From NCBI GenBank assembly GCA_026419785.1, contig JAODTK010001599.1, positions 248,001-312,000 on the forward strand: 64,000 bases of DNA. The letters are read 5' to 3'. Position 1 is the stretch's first letter. Every line of letters starts with the position of its first letter. Both the position numbers and the translations under genes were made by a program. The notes beneath the pieces are model-generated. The model did not search any database and had not been told where the DNA came from. It saw only the letters and a program-made list of their open reading frames with translations. The DNA is from Sclerodactyla briareus (lineage: Eukaryota; Echinodermata; Holothuroidea; Dendrochirotida; Sclerodactylidae). Positions 38,414 through 47,728 of the stretch are shown piece by piece.

Positions 38414-38456
38414 GAGTTTGTAACAGCTGTTTTCGCCTTGAGGCTCGTCAGCCAAC
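38414..38456 (-). ncRNA. Hammerhead ribozyme motif, minus strand, unit 4
   Basis: On the minus strand: AGTTGG, CTGACGA, GCC/GGC helix II with loop TCAA, GAAAA, CAGCTGT, TA and CAAACTC. The core is present with one extra A after GAAA. Its plus-strand partner lies beyond the 1.42 kb insertion, at 40192-40231. Confidence 0.65.
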
Positions 38457-38770
38457 TAGCGAGAATCTACACAGAATCGAAAAAGAAAATCACAACAGCA
38501 ACTAGGTTGATACGCTCATTTGAAAACCAAGGACGCGCAGGGTTTTGTTGCTAGGGCCCGCGTCACAAGGGGACCCTTCATCCGTATTCGGAGAGGAGGT
38601 GCTTCCTTCGTGCCGCGCCTTAAGTAAGATGAGTTCCTGATCTGATTTAGGGTTTGTTTCTTTTGGTTGGCTTTTATCATTACCCTGCGCGTCCCGTGGT
38701 TTCAATGAGTGTATCGACCTATTGACTTTTGTGTTTTTCCGTCTTTCGCTTTTTGGTGTAGATGATGCTA

Positions 38771-38950
38771 CAATCCGTCGGCAAAAATCCCTGGACACAC
38801 CCGTCCCCCATCATGTTGCTGCATCCTGCTACACTACCACAACTTGATTGCGGGGAAGGGGTTTATTGCTTTTCGAGGGAATGTTCAGCACTAAAATCCA
38901 CCTGAACATAATATTTTCACTGTTTGTCCCCACCGTTTTTGCGAGGATTG
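38771..38950 (+). repeat. Left ~180 bp terminal direct repeat of the insertion
   Basis: Shares ordered blocks with 40008-40190: CAAAAAT-CC, CATCATGTTG, ATCCTGCTACAC, GGGTTTATTG, TCAGCACTAAAAT, ATATTTTCACTGTTT and GCGAGGATTG. Confidence 0.68.
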
Positions 38951-40007
38951 TCCGAGCCCTGTACAAATATATTCCAGAGCATGATAATTTCGTTCAGCGG
39001 TATTAGTTTGGATTGTTTGAACTGCTGCGTGGCGCTTTTTCAGGAACGGTCGACAATTTTATCGAAAGGTTAGTTTTTGGGTGGATTGCTTTACGAAATC
39101 TGAAGCCGGTGCGAGTAAGCCTGAAACTCTGTAAGGAGCCGCACCGATGGGGGGGGTCCCCATATTTTTTTACAACTTATTTGTGAAGAAAAAAATGTCC
39201 CCATTAAAAATCACTCAATTCCTTGAATACACGTTCGCAGCGGGTTTGTTCTTGTCGGTAGCTGGGGGTCCTCCTTTTGTCTGTCCCCCTCCCTATTTTC
39301 GAATGCTGGCCCGGTTCTGCCCCCATACCTCTTTGACTCAGTGGAAATCCTCTATGCGTATGTGAACCCACAATGTCCAAACATTTCCGTTTGCCAGTTA
39401 CGGCTAATGTATCCGTTATCATTATAGTTATTTACAGATCCAAAACCTGCTATTTGTGGCATTCTCGCTCCTTGTAGGTCAGTGAGCCTCACGGTCACCA
39501 CGGCGAACACACTCTTTGAATGGAGGTGACGTGTCGCCATAAAAATAAAGAAGCAATCTTCGGGAATGATCCATCTCTTCTTAAATCATGGCCTACCGAT
39601 TTAAAAGAATGGGGATAATAGAAATTATCATTTCGAGAAAGTACTGAACTGTGTTATATAATTTATTCAGTCCGAAACAATTGAAATGCATGCAAATAGT
39701 CCATTTCAGCTTTAAACGAGCAAATTGGCGTGGCTGACGTGCGGCTTAGCGCATCAATTCGCAATTAGAACTACATACGGAACTCCTCGCATTATTCATA
39801 ATATCCCCCGCAGTAACGCACACTACAAGTGACTATGGTGTAATGCCATACTTATGAACATAATATAATCTCAGCCCCCCCTCTCAATATACTTCACGCC
39901 CCTAACCCCCTACCCCCACCCAAGTTCAAAACGAACCCGATTGCCGCTGACAATCCTGTGCTAAACGAGTACATTCGCTGTCCCTTCATAGGACAGGGCT
40001 CGGGACA

Positions 40008-40190
40008 TCCGCAAAAATACCTGTACAACCCGCTCCCCCGATCATGTTGATGTCATCCTGCTACACGACCACCACATTATTGCGTGGGATGGGTTTATTG
40101 ATTTGTCGGAAGGGGGGAATGTCAGCACTAAAATACCAAATGAACAATACATATTTTCACTGTTTAGTCCCAACCTTTGTGCGAGGATTG
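40008..40190 (+). repeat. Right ~180 bp terminal direct repeat of the insertion
   Basis: Matches 38771-38950 with indels and ends at the same GCGAGGATTG, directly abutting the resumed satellite. Confidence 0.68.
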
Positions 40191-40373
40191 TAGTTGCTGA
40201 CGAGCCTTGGGGCGAAACAGTCTGTACAACTCATACTATTCCTCTGAATACATCTACATAGCTCACCCGTTAAGCACTCTGTGTAGTTTTTTGAAGCAAT
40301 TCGGACTATTTAATAATAATAATAATAATAATTAATAATAATAATAAGAAGAATCATAATAATACTAATAAGA

Positions 40374-40421
<48 letters not shown>

Positions 40422-40445
40422 CAACGACGGACATCAGAGAGATCA
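40191..40445 (+). repeat. Satellite resumes: last partial unit
   Basis: Contains the plus-strand hammerhead, the CCTCTGAATACATCTACATAG block, TTTTTTGAAGCAATTCGG and a long AAT microsatellite (40310-40425), then CAACGACGGACATCA, the same end as the other units. Confidence 0.78.
40192..40231 (+). ncRNA. Hammerhead ribozyme, plus strand, best-preserved copy
   Basis: Helix I AGTTG (40192-40196) pairs perfectly with CAACT (40227-40231). Core CTGACGA is at 40197-40203. Helix II GCC (40204-40206) pairs with GGC (40211-40213) around loop TTGG. GAAA is at 40214-40217. Helix III is short: ACA/TGT with a 3-base loop. The cleavage triplet GTA ends at 40226. Every base of the catalytic core agrees with the hammerhead consensus (CTGANGA, GAAA, TH). 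A very short helix III is characteristic of hammerheads in Penelope-like elements and retrozymes. Predicted products end at 40226 and start at 40227. Confidence 0.85.
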
Positions 40446-41989
40446 TATTATAGGTAAGCCTTATAGGGCTATATATTATATAAGACAGGAAAATTGAATC
40501 GCGAACGCCTCAGGTGGAGAACTTTTATAATAAATCTCAAGCTTCTCCCTAAGGTGGAAGAAGTCGGGTGTCGGACACAGTACCCCAGCCTCCCTTTTGA
40601 GTAATACAAAACTGTATAGCCATAATCGTTCACTCTTCAACTAACTTGTGCATTAATGGCATGCACAGTCTATAAAAGCATAATTTTACCCATCACTTCG
40701 TGTTGTATAAAATTTTCCTCTCGGCATGGCAGTTAGTAGTTTTAGTACGGATGCATATGGTCGAGAGAACATACGTTTCTCACCGTTACTGCTGAGATAG
40801 AGATTGAATATTGAGTGATTGCCTTTACTAATTGTCTTACCCCATTAAATAAAATGAGGATATATATGGATATGTTATTTTGTACGGGGCTATTCAATGT
40901 ATAAAGAGTCAAAATATGATGAAAAGAAAGCCTAGATAGGGCTGGGTTGTGATATGCCCAAAAATATCAGCGCAAATAGAACGAAACAAACTCACAGAAG
41001 TGTGGTGGCATGGATAACATTTCGATTGGATCTTGGCCTTTATGTGGATGTTACCAGGTGGCATTTTAGACGACATCAGAAACCATATTTAAATATAACT
41101 CTAACTGCTTTCCAGTTTTTGATTTGACCGCTGTTGACCTCAGATGGTCACGTGACCAACAAACTGTACTTTGCTGATTGTGGTAACAACACATAGAAAC
41201 GAAGGAGTTTGCTTATTGGGTAGGGTAACTGATCGAGCAAACAAACACGCAAACGAACATGAAAGTAACACTCCCGACGGAAATGATTATTTCCATGGTT
41301 TATTTTGCGATATCTTCAATTCAAATTTCCCACTCCTCCCCCTAAGGGGGGAGCGTACCACCACCCAGGAAATACCGTTCATCCCTGATTGGGACTCTTA
41401 ACCAAAACCTTGGTTCCAGTAAAGTTACCAAGACGGATCAATCGATAGTTGTCGTACTCCCGTACTCCCTCCCCATTGATGCGAATGAAGTCATATTTAG
41501 CGTGGTACGAATATGGTCTTCTTTCCTCGATGTCATATGCGTAACAACTCGTCATCTTCGCTGGTTGGTTCGTCAGGGTGTATACTTCTCGTTTCCTTCC
41601 CTACCCAGAATTCGCCAGAAAGAGTGCCGACCCTTCCTTGTAGCTTTCCTCCCAGTTCGGTCAAATCCAGAGGCGAGACGAACTTGGGATTCGACGTTAG
41701 ATTACCTGAAAACAACATACAAACAGATGACCTATGGTCTCCTCCTAACTGTCTAATACCAACTGAATAAGGAACATACTGCGACACATTTATCTAAATC
41801 AAATTATGTCTTGGAAATTATTTCCTCTCCATTTATTGCATTCAGATTGATTATAAGGTGCATAATACACACACAACATTACGACGCATCGTTTGCATAT
41901 CGTTATAAATCCGGTGTATAAATCGTTATTATCGGTGTATATTTTAAGGGGATAACACTGCAACCTGGAGACTTTTTACTGGTGAATCA
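40446..41989. other. No gene recognised
   Basis: Overlapping frames at 41502-41787 on both strands lie in a slightly GC-richer patch but show no domain or splice support. The rest is AT-rich. Confidence 0.4.
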
Positions 41990-42072
41990 ACAGTCGAGAC
42001 TCTGAATTTAGGTAATAAAACGGACTAGGCGCACCGAGTTCGTTATTACGCTAAATTCAGAGTCGAGACTGT
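41990..42072. repeat. 83-nt perfect-arm hairpin
   Basis: The 21-base arm 41990-42010 (ACAGTCGAGAC, then TCTGAATTTA) is the exact inverse of 42052-42072. Inside, GG-TAATAA pairs with TTATTA-C-C with a one-base bulge, leaving a loop of roughly 20 bases. The size resembles a microRNA precursor, but perfect arms also fit a very young foldback element. No copy elsewhere in the window. Confidence 0.75.
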
Positions 42073-42283
42073 TTTATGAACCGTAAACGTCGACCTGCTG
42101 CTGTAGTTGTAATTCCTATTCTACAACCCGCAAACCAAGAATTATCCAAACTATTGAGATATCAATTTCTCTAGATCTATATCTTGTTATCTCTAAACAG
42201 TAAATAAGCAGCTAGGGGTAACTATTGCGTTGGTTCAACGAAGTAAATGCATTGCGTACCATACACAAAAAGATTGGCAGTGA

Positions 42284-42682
42284 GTGCTTGGGCGTACTTC
42301 CACGAAGACGCAATACAAACCACGCGTGCCAAACGGAGGGTTCTGCGCATGTGACTGGCGTTCTCCAATGCACGAGCGACGCGTTCGTTTCGGCTCGTTG
42401 ATGCCGGGAGGCAGTACCCCTCGAAGAGCGCGTTTACTGGAAGCCGGATCTGCGCGTTTAAACATAAACTTCCAAACTTCCTTACATTCGCGTTCAAATC
42501 AAAAAGTACAAGCGTTCAATAAAAACTCAGCAAATCGAGCAAGTATTCGATGTGGGTACTCTGAACAGCTGACTGTTATGGCAAAAAATAATAGTCCTCT
42601 ACGTGATCGAGGATTAGCCAATCAGAATCCTGTATTTGCAAAACGGATTATGGCTTGGGGTGTAGATAGAATTCATTCTTAA
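42284..42682 (+). other. Unassigned 132-codon open frame
   Basis: Among the longer frames of the window, rich in Arg, Ser and Asn, in a CpG-richer patch (42300-42450). There is no signal peptide, membrane segment or domain I recognise. An overlapping minus-strand frame at 42222-42497 is similarly long, so open length is a weak argument. A TATA-like CTATAAATA at 42819 lies downstream and does not serve it. Confidence 0.2.
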
Positions 42683-42685
42683 TGC

Positions 42686-44967
42686 GATCAACTGTTTCGA
42701 GGAAATGGGAGATAGATTCCCACCTCTCGCGCAGCCTACACTATCCGTACCCATGTGTGTCCACGGCGTGGGCACGCCTCCAGTCAACTGACCGGCATCC
42801 AAGCGTGACGAGCGCTCTATAAATAAACAATTTGATCCACTTGCAGTTTCGACATTAGAGTTAGCCCCCAGACAGTCGAGAACTTAGCAGGTAGGCCTAC
42901 CACAGCCCACATCAAATAGATGCGGTCACTTCAACATCATACAGTGATAGGCATACTACGGTCCAATTCCCTCCGCGATGGGCATATTACAGTTGACAGT
43001 AAATCCGTCTTGATCCCAGGCAGAGTTGAGTTGGTCTGTGTATAATGTTTGGTAGTCTCCACTTAATCGGCCCGAGCGTCCTATGTCGTAACCATCTCTT
43101 GGGCGGCTCGTTGTGGAATTCTTCTGCTGGAATGAATCAATGAATTTGGAGTATTATCGAATAGTGCTGTTAACCTCACAGTGTTTCGAGAGAAATTTTT
43201 TGGGGGACTTTACTTTTTGACAACTTCAATCCATTATATTCATTGAATTGATATGGGTATGGTATGAGCTTTCGCGAGATCTTATCTCTCAACATATAAT
43301 TATAGCTTCCATTCGGGGATCCATTTATGTTTGCCTTCACCGTAACCGCGTTTGTCCGGTCCGCTTCCGGTTCCCGCCCCGTTGTCCGCGTCGCCCCGGA
43401 AGATTTCTGGTTAGGCAATAAGTCTTCAACGCTTTAGCCGAGGATTCAAAACGTGGCACATATGTCAGCCCAGGTAATCCCGAATGCGCTCTGAAGTGGA
43501 GCTCTGCTGCCACGGACTGCGCCGCTCTCTTTTGGGTGTCTAAGTTTTACGCGAAAGAAATGAAGTCGGCCGATTACATGAAACTTTGTGGTGTGTGAAC
43601 TTTAGATGTACGAACAAGCATGGCAAAAATATCAAGGTCACAGGGTCAAATTTGCATGAAAAAAATTGGTTTAATTTACACGCAACTGGTGGGTTTGAAT
43701 ATTAGATGATTCCCCCAAAAAGGGCAATAATTTCAAGGTCAATAGAGGTTATAAAATTGCGAAAATTCACGGTGTTCTTGATGCGTTGGAATAATATGAA
43801 AAATTGGTGAGTGTGGACTCTAGTTGGTCTGCAAAAACATGGCGATTGATGTCTTCAAGGACTACGAGGGCAAGGTACACACAAAAAAATCGATGCTCCA
43901 AACTTCGCTGAATCTCAACAATTTATGAATGTAGACTACAGTTGGTCCAAAATACATAAAGTCACGTCATTGAATAAAACCTCTCCTTTTTTCGGCATGG
44001 ATGTCGTCCACCTGATAAAAAAAAAAAAAAAAAAATCCTTAACTACATCTTTATAGCCCTCCATTTTTTGAAAGTATAGCGGATATACATGGGATCGTTC
44101 ACCGCCAGGCATGTCTAGTTTCGAGCATTCAGTAAATCGCATATGCCCTCTAGAAGGTTGAATCTTCGTTTGGAAACCCAATTTTATTGTGTTACATATA
44201 GTCAGCCTCAGACAGTGTGTCACATTCTACACCATGTTACATTTAGATACTGGAGTGACTTTTCTTTTCAATTTCGAAACTTATAATAATGTGCGTCATT
44301 TCCGTCGCCTTGCGCCCGACTTCCATTGAATGAGTTGGGCAGGCGAGTGAGTGTGTTAGGGAGTGTGATGATGGCTAACGAGACCACCCAAAAAGGGTAC
44401 ATGGATTCGTAGGCCCTATTCGTCATACTAGTGTCGATAAGCGGGCCCATCGGGAGCTATCCTACATTGAACCGCGGTGTGGCATGGTTCGCGCAGAAAT
44501 TTCGCAGGCGGAGAGGGGGCGACTAACTGGGACAGCGACGATGCCTGAACTGACGAAGACGAAAGTCGCGGGACTTTAGGTCGCCAATTTGCAATTTGGT
44601 GCAACGGAGCATTGCACTAAATATGCTACCAATCCCGTTCTTATGATAATTATGTAATTTTGAATTTTCACTACGTTTGGAGAGGAAGGAATATTTAGAG
44701 GAACGCGGAATATCCTCCTGGGAGAGAATTGCATTTTCAGTAACCTTTGATGCGATTAAGACTACCTAAACACCACTCCATAGCTTGGGGGGGGTTCTAG
44801 GAGAGGTGTGGTTCTCTCCTCACGATTACTAATAAGATTATCAATTAGGTTACGAATCTAAGTGCGTCTGAACGAATTTTCAACTGGTACGGGAGGATTT
44901 ATAGGCGAGATAGTACGTGAACGGGGATTTAGGGTTCGATACGGTACACTCAAAGAGTATATAATAT
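42686..44967. other. No gene recognised
   Basis: A minus-strand frame at 43176-43418 (80 codons, Lys/Arg/Asn-rich) is unassigned. Between 43620 and 43960, CAAGGTCA-type blocks and repeated 'gtgtagactctagttggtc'-like phrases suggest a diverged interspersed repeat. A 20-base A run is at 44018-44035. Confidence 0.35.
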
Positions 44968-45373
44968 TCAATATCCGCAGTAGCAAGGCAGCTGCGTGTG
45001 TCTATCGTAGCAATTTTCGACACTCTGACTGAAAAATGGAATGCGAAGTATCATGACGAATAAAAACCAATCTTTTCCATTCAGACTCCAGATTGTCAAA
45101 ACTCCCGCCGTATTCCTCTGTTGGCCAACGCTGACGAGGCTGTTGTCACTAAACTCATCGTTGATTCTGAAGCGGTAATACGAGAGATACGCATTCTGCC
45201 CTGATTCAGTCTCGATCTCAATACGAAGCTCATAAGTAGCTTCTGATTGGTCAGTTGTGGATAGCTGCCTCGTTTCCGAACCAGTGTTCCCACGTTGAGG
45301 AACCGAATCATCCCGGATATTCTCCCAGTTGCGGCTGAAGTCCAAGAAAACCACTGAGGCGTCGTTGGAAGAC
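44968..45373 (-). CDS. Fibrinogen-related domain protein, C-terminal exon (frames broken)
   Basis: The minus-strand exon begins after a textbook acceptor (pyrimidine tract then CAG at 45374-45376) with VFQRR, the start of the fibrinogen-domain block WTVFQRR-DGSVDF. In other frames follow SVVFLDFSRNWENI, WFGNEAAIHN, and then ATYELRIEIETESGQNAYLS and YYRFRINDEFSDNSL, which match the family blocks FW-LGN, YELR-DLEDFEGNTAYA and Y-F-IGDE. Three frame changes in ~300 bp mean either a pseudogene or uncorrected sequence. After about 45118 the match fades; a frame runs to a stop at 44968, so the lower edge is approximate. Fibrinogen-related proteins are usually secreted lectin-like recognition proteins. 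The calcium and ligand pocket of the C-terminal part cannot be judged here. Confidence 0.72.
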
Positions 45374-45704
45374 CTGGGGAAAAGGGAAAAAGAGAGGGGA
45401 TTTATTGATGGAAGCGACGAACCATGGTAAGAATTTTCCATAATGATGGACCTTCCTTTCTTTGGTAATTGTTTTCTGTTGCGTTCCTCCCACCTAGTTT
45501 TCGTGGTGAGTAAATGGCCTCAGCCTAATCAGGCTCTATGGTGTAGAAGACACATGTAAACAATTAACGACGGTGTCTTTCAATTCGTAAGACCTTTCGC
45601 TCCTCTGAAGTCAACATTTGAATACAGGTAAGATATATCATCGAGAGAGAACTTTCAATCGCACGCACCTTTACCCGTTTGGGGCCATCAATCATTATAA
45701 AAAA

Positions 45705-45775
45705 TCGGAATTTGCTCAGGCGGAAGAGCTCCGGACTAAAGATCAATAAGTTGCGAGTTCAAATCCATTTAACAC
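45705..45775 (+). repeat. tRNA-derived SINE head (tRNA-Phe-like)
   Basis: TTGCTCAGGCGGAAGAGCTC matches a pol III A box and D arm. CGGACTAAAGATC looks like the anticodon arm of tRNA-Phe (family form GACTGAAGATC), here with anticodon AAA. GAGTTCAAATCC (45755-45766) is a B box with two changes. No acceptor stem closes it, so it is a SINE head or tRNA pseudogene rather than a functional tRNA gene. Confidence 0.5.
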
Positions 45776-45914
45776 TAAATCAGCCATTTCATTGTGATCT
45801 TACCCCATAAAGCGTCTATTGCGCAAATGCTAATTGGGCCTTTAAAAAAATTGCTTTCGCTGAATTAGCAGAAGTGTTGGCATATCGGAGCCGTAGCATT
45901 ATGCGCAGTGCGTA

Positions 45915-46030
45915 GCAGGATGTCCAGTGGCGGGGAGGGCGGAGCGCCACCATTGGTTGGCGCGGATGTATAAGATTTTTTTTTTTAAATGAAGGCCCCA
46001 AGATGGCAGGAAAGGCACTTCCCTGACCAT
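45915..46030 (+). repeat. T-family interspersed repeat
   Basis: GGAGCGCCACCATTGGTTGG then CGCGGAT, followed by a T run and AAGATGGCAGGAAAGGCACTTCC. Matches 20030 and 46640. Lies in the intron. Confidence 0.55.
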
Positions 46031-46046
46031 TTTAAGGAGTTCACTC

Positions 46047-47351
46047 AGTGGCATAGCCAACCTTTTTTGTAGAGGCGGTGACACTCAAAAATGGCCGCTG
46101 GTATGTTATAAGACAAAAGTCCCAAATCTCGAAAGTTGCCCTAAATTCATTGCAAATCATGCTAACAGTAAACACGCCCTTACCTGATCACGAAACTAGG
46201 ACTATGTGCGCAATTTTTCCAAAATTTTGGGGGCATTTCAATCAAAAAATTTGGGACACTATTGGATATATTTGGGTACTCCTTCTATTTTGCGTCATCC
46301 TGTCGAATTTCTCTAATTAGTGCCGAAGTATGGTTACCACGAGTTGGCGCCCCAGCGTACAGGAAACAATTTCGTTTCACAAAAACCTCCAGATGGGCCG
46401 GAAACGGCACTTCCTGGGTGTTCTGAATTACATGTACCCAGGAGGTTCTAGGGAGGTTGGCCTGAGAAAATGTTGGCTCTCTAGGTCTGGAATGGCTAAG
46501 AAGCATTAAAAAACAATTCAAAAATCCAACAATTATTCATGTCACGCCTCTATGATCGGTAGCGTAATAAATGGACAGTTCATCTCATAACATCACACGA
46601 GCACACGTGCATGTATTGGGGGCCCCAGTTATATTTACTACGCGGTGAGCGCCACCACGGTTGGCGCGGAACGGTCCAGAAAAAATTTTGGGTTTACGAG
46701 CCTCCAGATTGCCGGAGAATTACCCTGCCCGGGTGATTTAGGCTGGGGCCATTTCAAGCTTAATGACAGCTCAAGACCAGCAAGTTCTGTTTTTTTACTA
46801 ATTTTTTTCTTGAAAAAAAAAATCCTCGCGCGGCCGGGTGCGTGCCCCCCCCCCCCCAATCTTACAACGGAATATGCGGTGCTCCGGATGACTGAGTAAT
46901 GGGTTTCCCTAATTCTTCTGCCACCTGACTGTATGATCTGACTCATTATACGGGCAGTACTTAGACCCAATTTGGGAAAAATATTTCCCATTTGAAGTGA
47001 AAATTCTCCAAGGTTGTTTTAAAACGCAGCTGAAGTGTCAAAGTAGCACCCACCGCGCGAGTAGCGCACGATTTTTTTTCGAGGTAAATGTTTAATGGGT
47101 CATCGGTCACATAGAATGGGGTTATGCCATCAGGGCCAGCGACATAGTACTATTGCGCGCGCAAAAATGCACATTTTGAGGCGAAATGTAAATTTATTAT
47201 ACCCTAAGTTATAACCTTAGTCGTTGATGCACAAGGATAAGCTAGCCTAGATATTTTCAAGCAAGATCTCCAGTGGGGGGGGGCGACTGGGGGCGCGGCA
47301 CTTTCATGGGGGGGGGGCGTGCGCCCCAAGCTCCCCCGTAGCTACGCCACT
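46047..47351. mobile_element. hAT-like non-autonomous element in the intron
   Basis: The left end AGTGGCATAGCCA faces TAGCTACGCCACT on the right, i.e. inverse AGTGGCGTAGCTA. AGTGGCGTAGC-type ends are typical of hAT-family elements in animals. C/G-rich runs at 46843-46856, 47274-47284 and 47310-47318 sit inside. No transposase frame, and I could not see an 8-bp target duplication, so the class is tentative. Confidence 0.5.
46640..46740 (+). repeat. T-family interspersed repeat inside the hAT-like element
   Basis: GAGCGCCACCACGGTTGGCG then CGGAACGG, followed by CCTCCAGATTGCCGGA. A related CCTCCAGATGGGCCGGAAA block is at 46386. Confidence 0.5.
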
Positions 47352-47576
47352 ATATTGCCAGGATATTTGTTACTGCGTTATTGGTATAATGTGGTGGTGT
47401 TAATATTATCAAACACTTACTCAAATAACAATACCACTAACTTTGGCACCGTTTTCAGGTTTGCAATTGGCCTACCGATGTCCATTAGGCCTATTGTCTA
47501 AATTAAATATTCGAAAAAGAATGAGAACAATCGAGAAAAAAATATTCGATCTCTATCATAACCCTGGATTTCTCAC

Positions 47577-47728
47577 CGTCAATTCCTCAGAACAGGAAAC
47601 CCAGAATGGCTCGTGGACTCCATCAGGTCGTAGAGTGAGCTCCAGTAGTGTTCTGGTCCAAACACTGTTCTTGGACTCTTGCAGTCCCCGGGATACATTC
47701 TGATCTTGATAGAAGAACAGCGAGGACT
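47577..47728 (-). CDS. Fibrinogen-related domain protein, upstream exon
   Basis: The minus-strand exon is flanked by an acceptor (TGTGCTCCTGTTTCAG before 47728) and a donor (ACG then GTGAGA at 47576). Its frame reads ESKNSVWTRTLLELTLRPDG followed by VHEPFWVSCSEELT, matching the N-terminal fibrinogen-domain block in which G-YT--PDG--EPF-V-C precedes WTVFQRR. Just upstream another frame gives PGDC, the usual PRDC start, so one indel is likely here too. Joined across the 2.2 kb intron, the reading frame continues in phase into VFQRR of the next exon, which is strong support. The usual TDGGGW loop between Cys and VFQRR is shortened. Exons before this one were not found. Confidence 0.7.

Larger units (their letters stand above)
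36500..38770 (+). repeat. Tandem satellite, ~0.82 kb unit, with paired hammerhead motifs
   Basis: Unit starts (GGACTACA, then CCTACAATAGCT) at 36524, 37336 and 38168, giving periods of 812 and 832 bp. Each unit holds an AAT-rich microsatellite, a minus-strand hammerhead arm, ~305 bp of spacer, a plus-strand hammerhead arm, TTTTTTGAAGCATTCCG and a second AAT tract, then CAACGACGAACATCA. The third unit breaks at 38770, about six bases before its plus-strand ribozyme core, because of an insertion; it resumes at 40191. Period, direct orientation and inverted ribozyme arms are all visible directly. Hammerhead-bearing tandem DNA is known from Penelope-like elements, retrozymes, Schistosoma Sm-alpha and newt satellite 2. 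Confidence 0.82.
38771..40190. mobile_element. 1.42 kb insertion in the hammerhead satellite
   Basis: The satellite stops at ATGCTA (38770) and resumes at TAGTTGCTGACG (40191), so the satellite junction carries a TA that may be a 2-bp target duplication. The insert starts CAATCC and ends GGATTG, which are inverse of each other. It also has ~180 bp direct repeats at its two ends, and internally TCCGAGCCCTGTAC (38951) faces GGACAGGGCTCGGGA (about 39992-40006) in inverse orientation. No transposase or polymerase frame is visible. LTR-like ends with a TIR-like core do not fit one standard class; the frame 39147-39365 is not recognised. Confidence 0.55.
45374..47576 (-). other. Intron of the fibrinogen-related gene
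   Basis: Bounded by GT (47576-47575) and AG (45375-45374) on the minus strand. It contains a tRNA-like SINE head, two T-family repeat copies and a hAT-like element, and no further exon that I can see. Confidence 0.6.

Noticed and set aside
42817..42827. TATA-like CTATAAATA
   Set aside because: No open frame or exon follows within a plausible distance, so a promoter call is not supported.
46285..46991. Minus-strand frames inside the fibrinogen-gene intron as extra exons
   Set aside because: They lie in T-family and hAT-like repeat sequence, and the flanking exons already join in phase.
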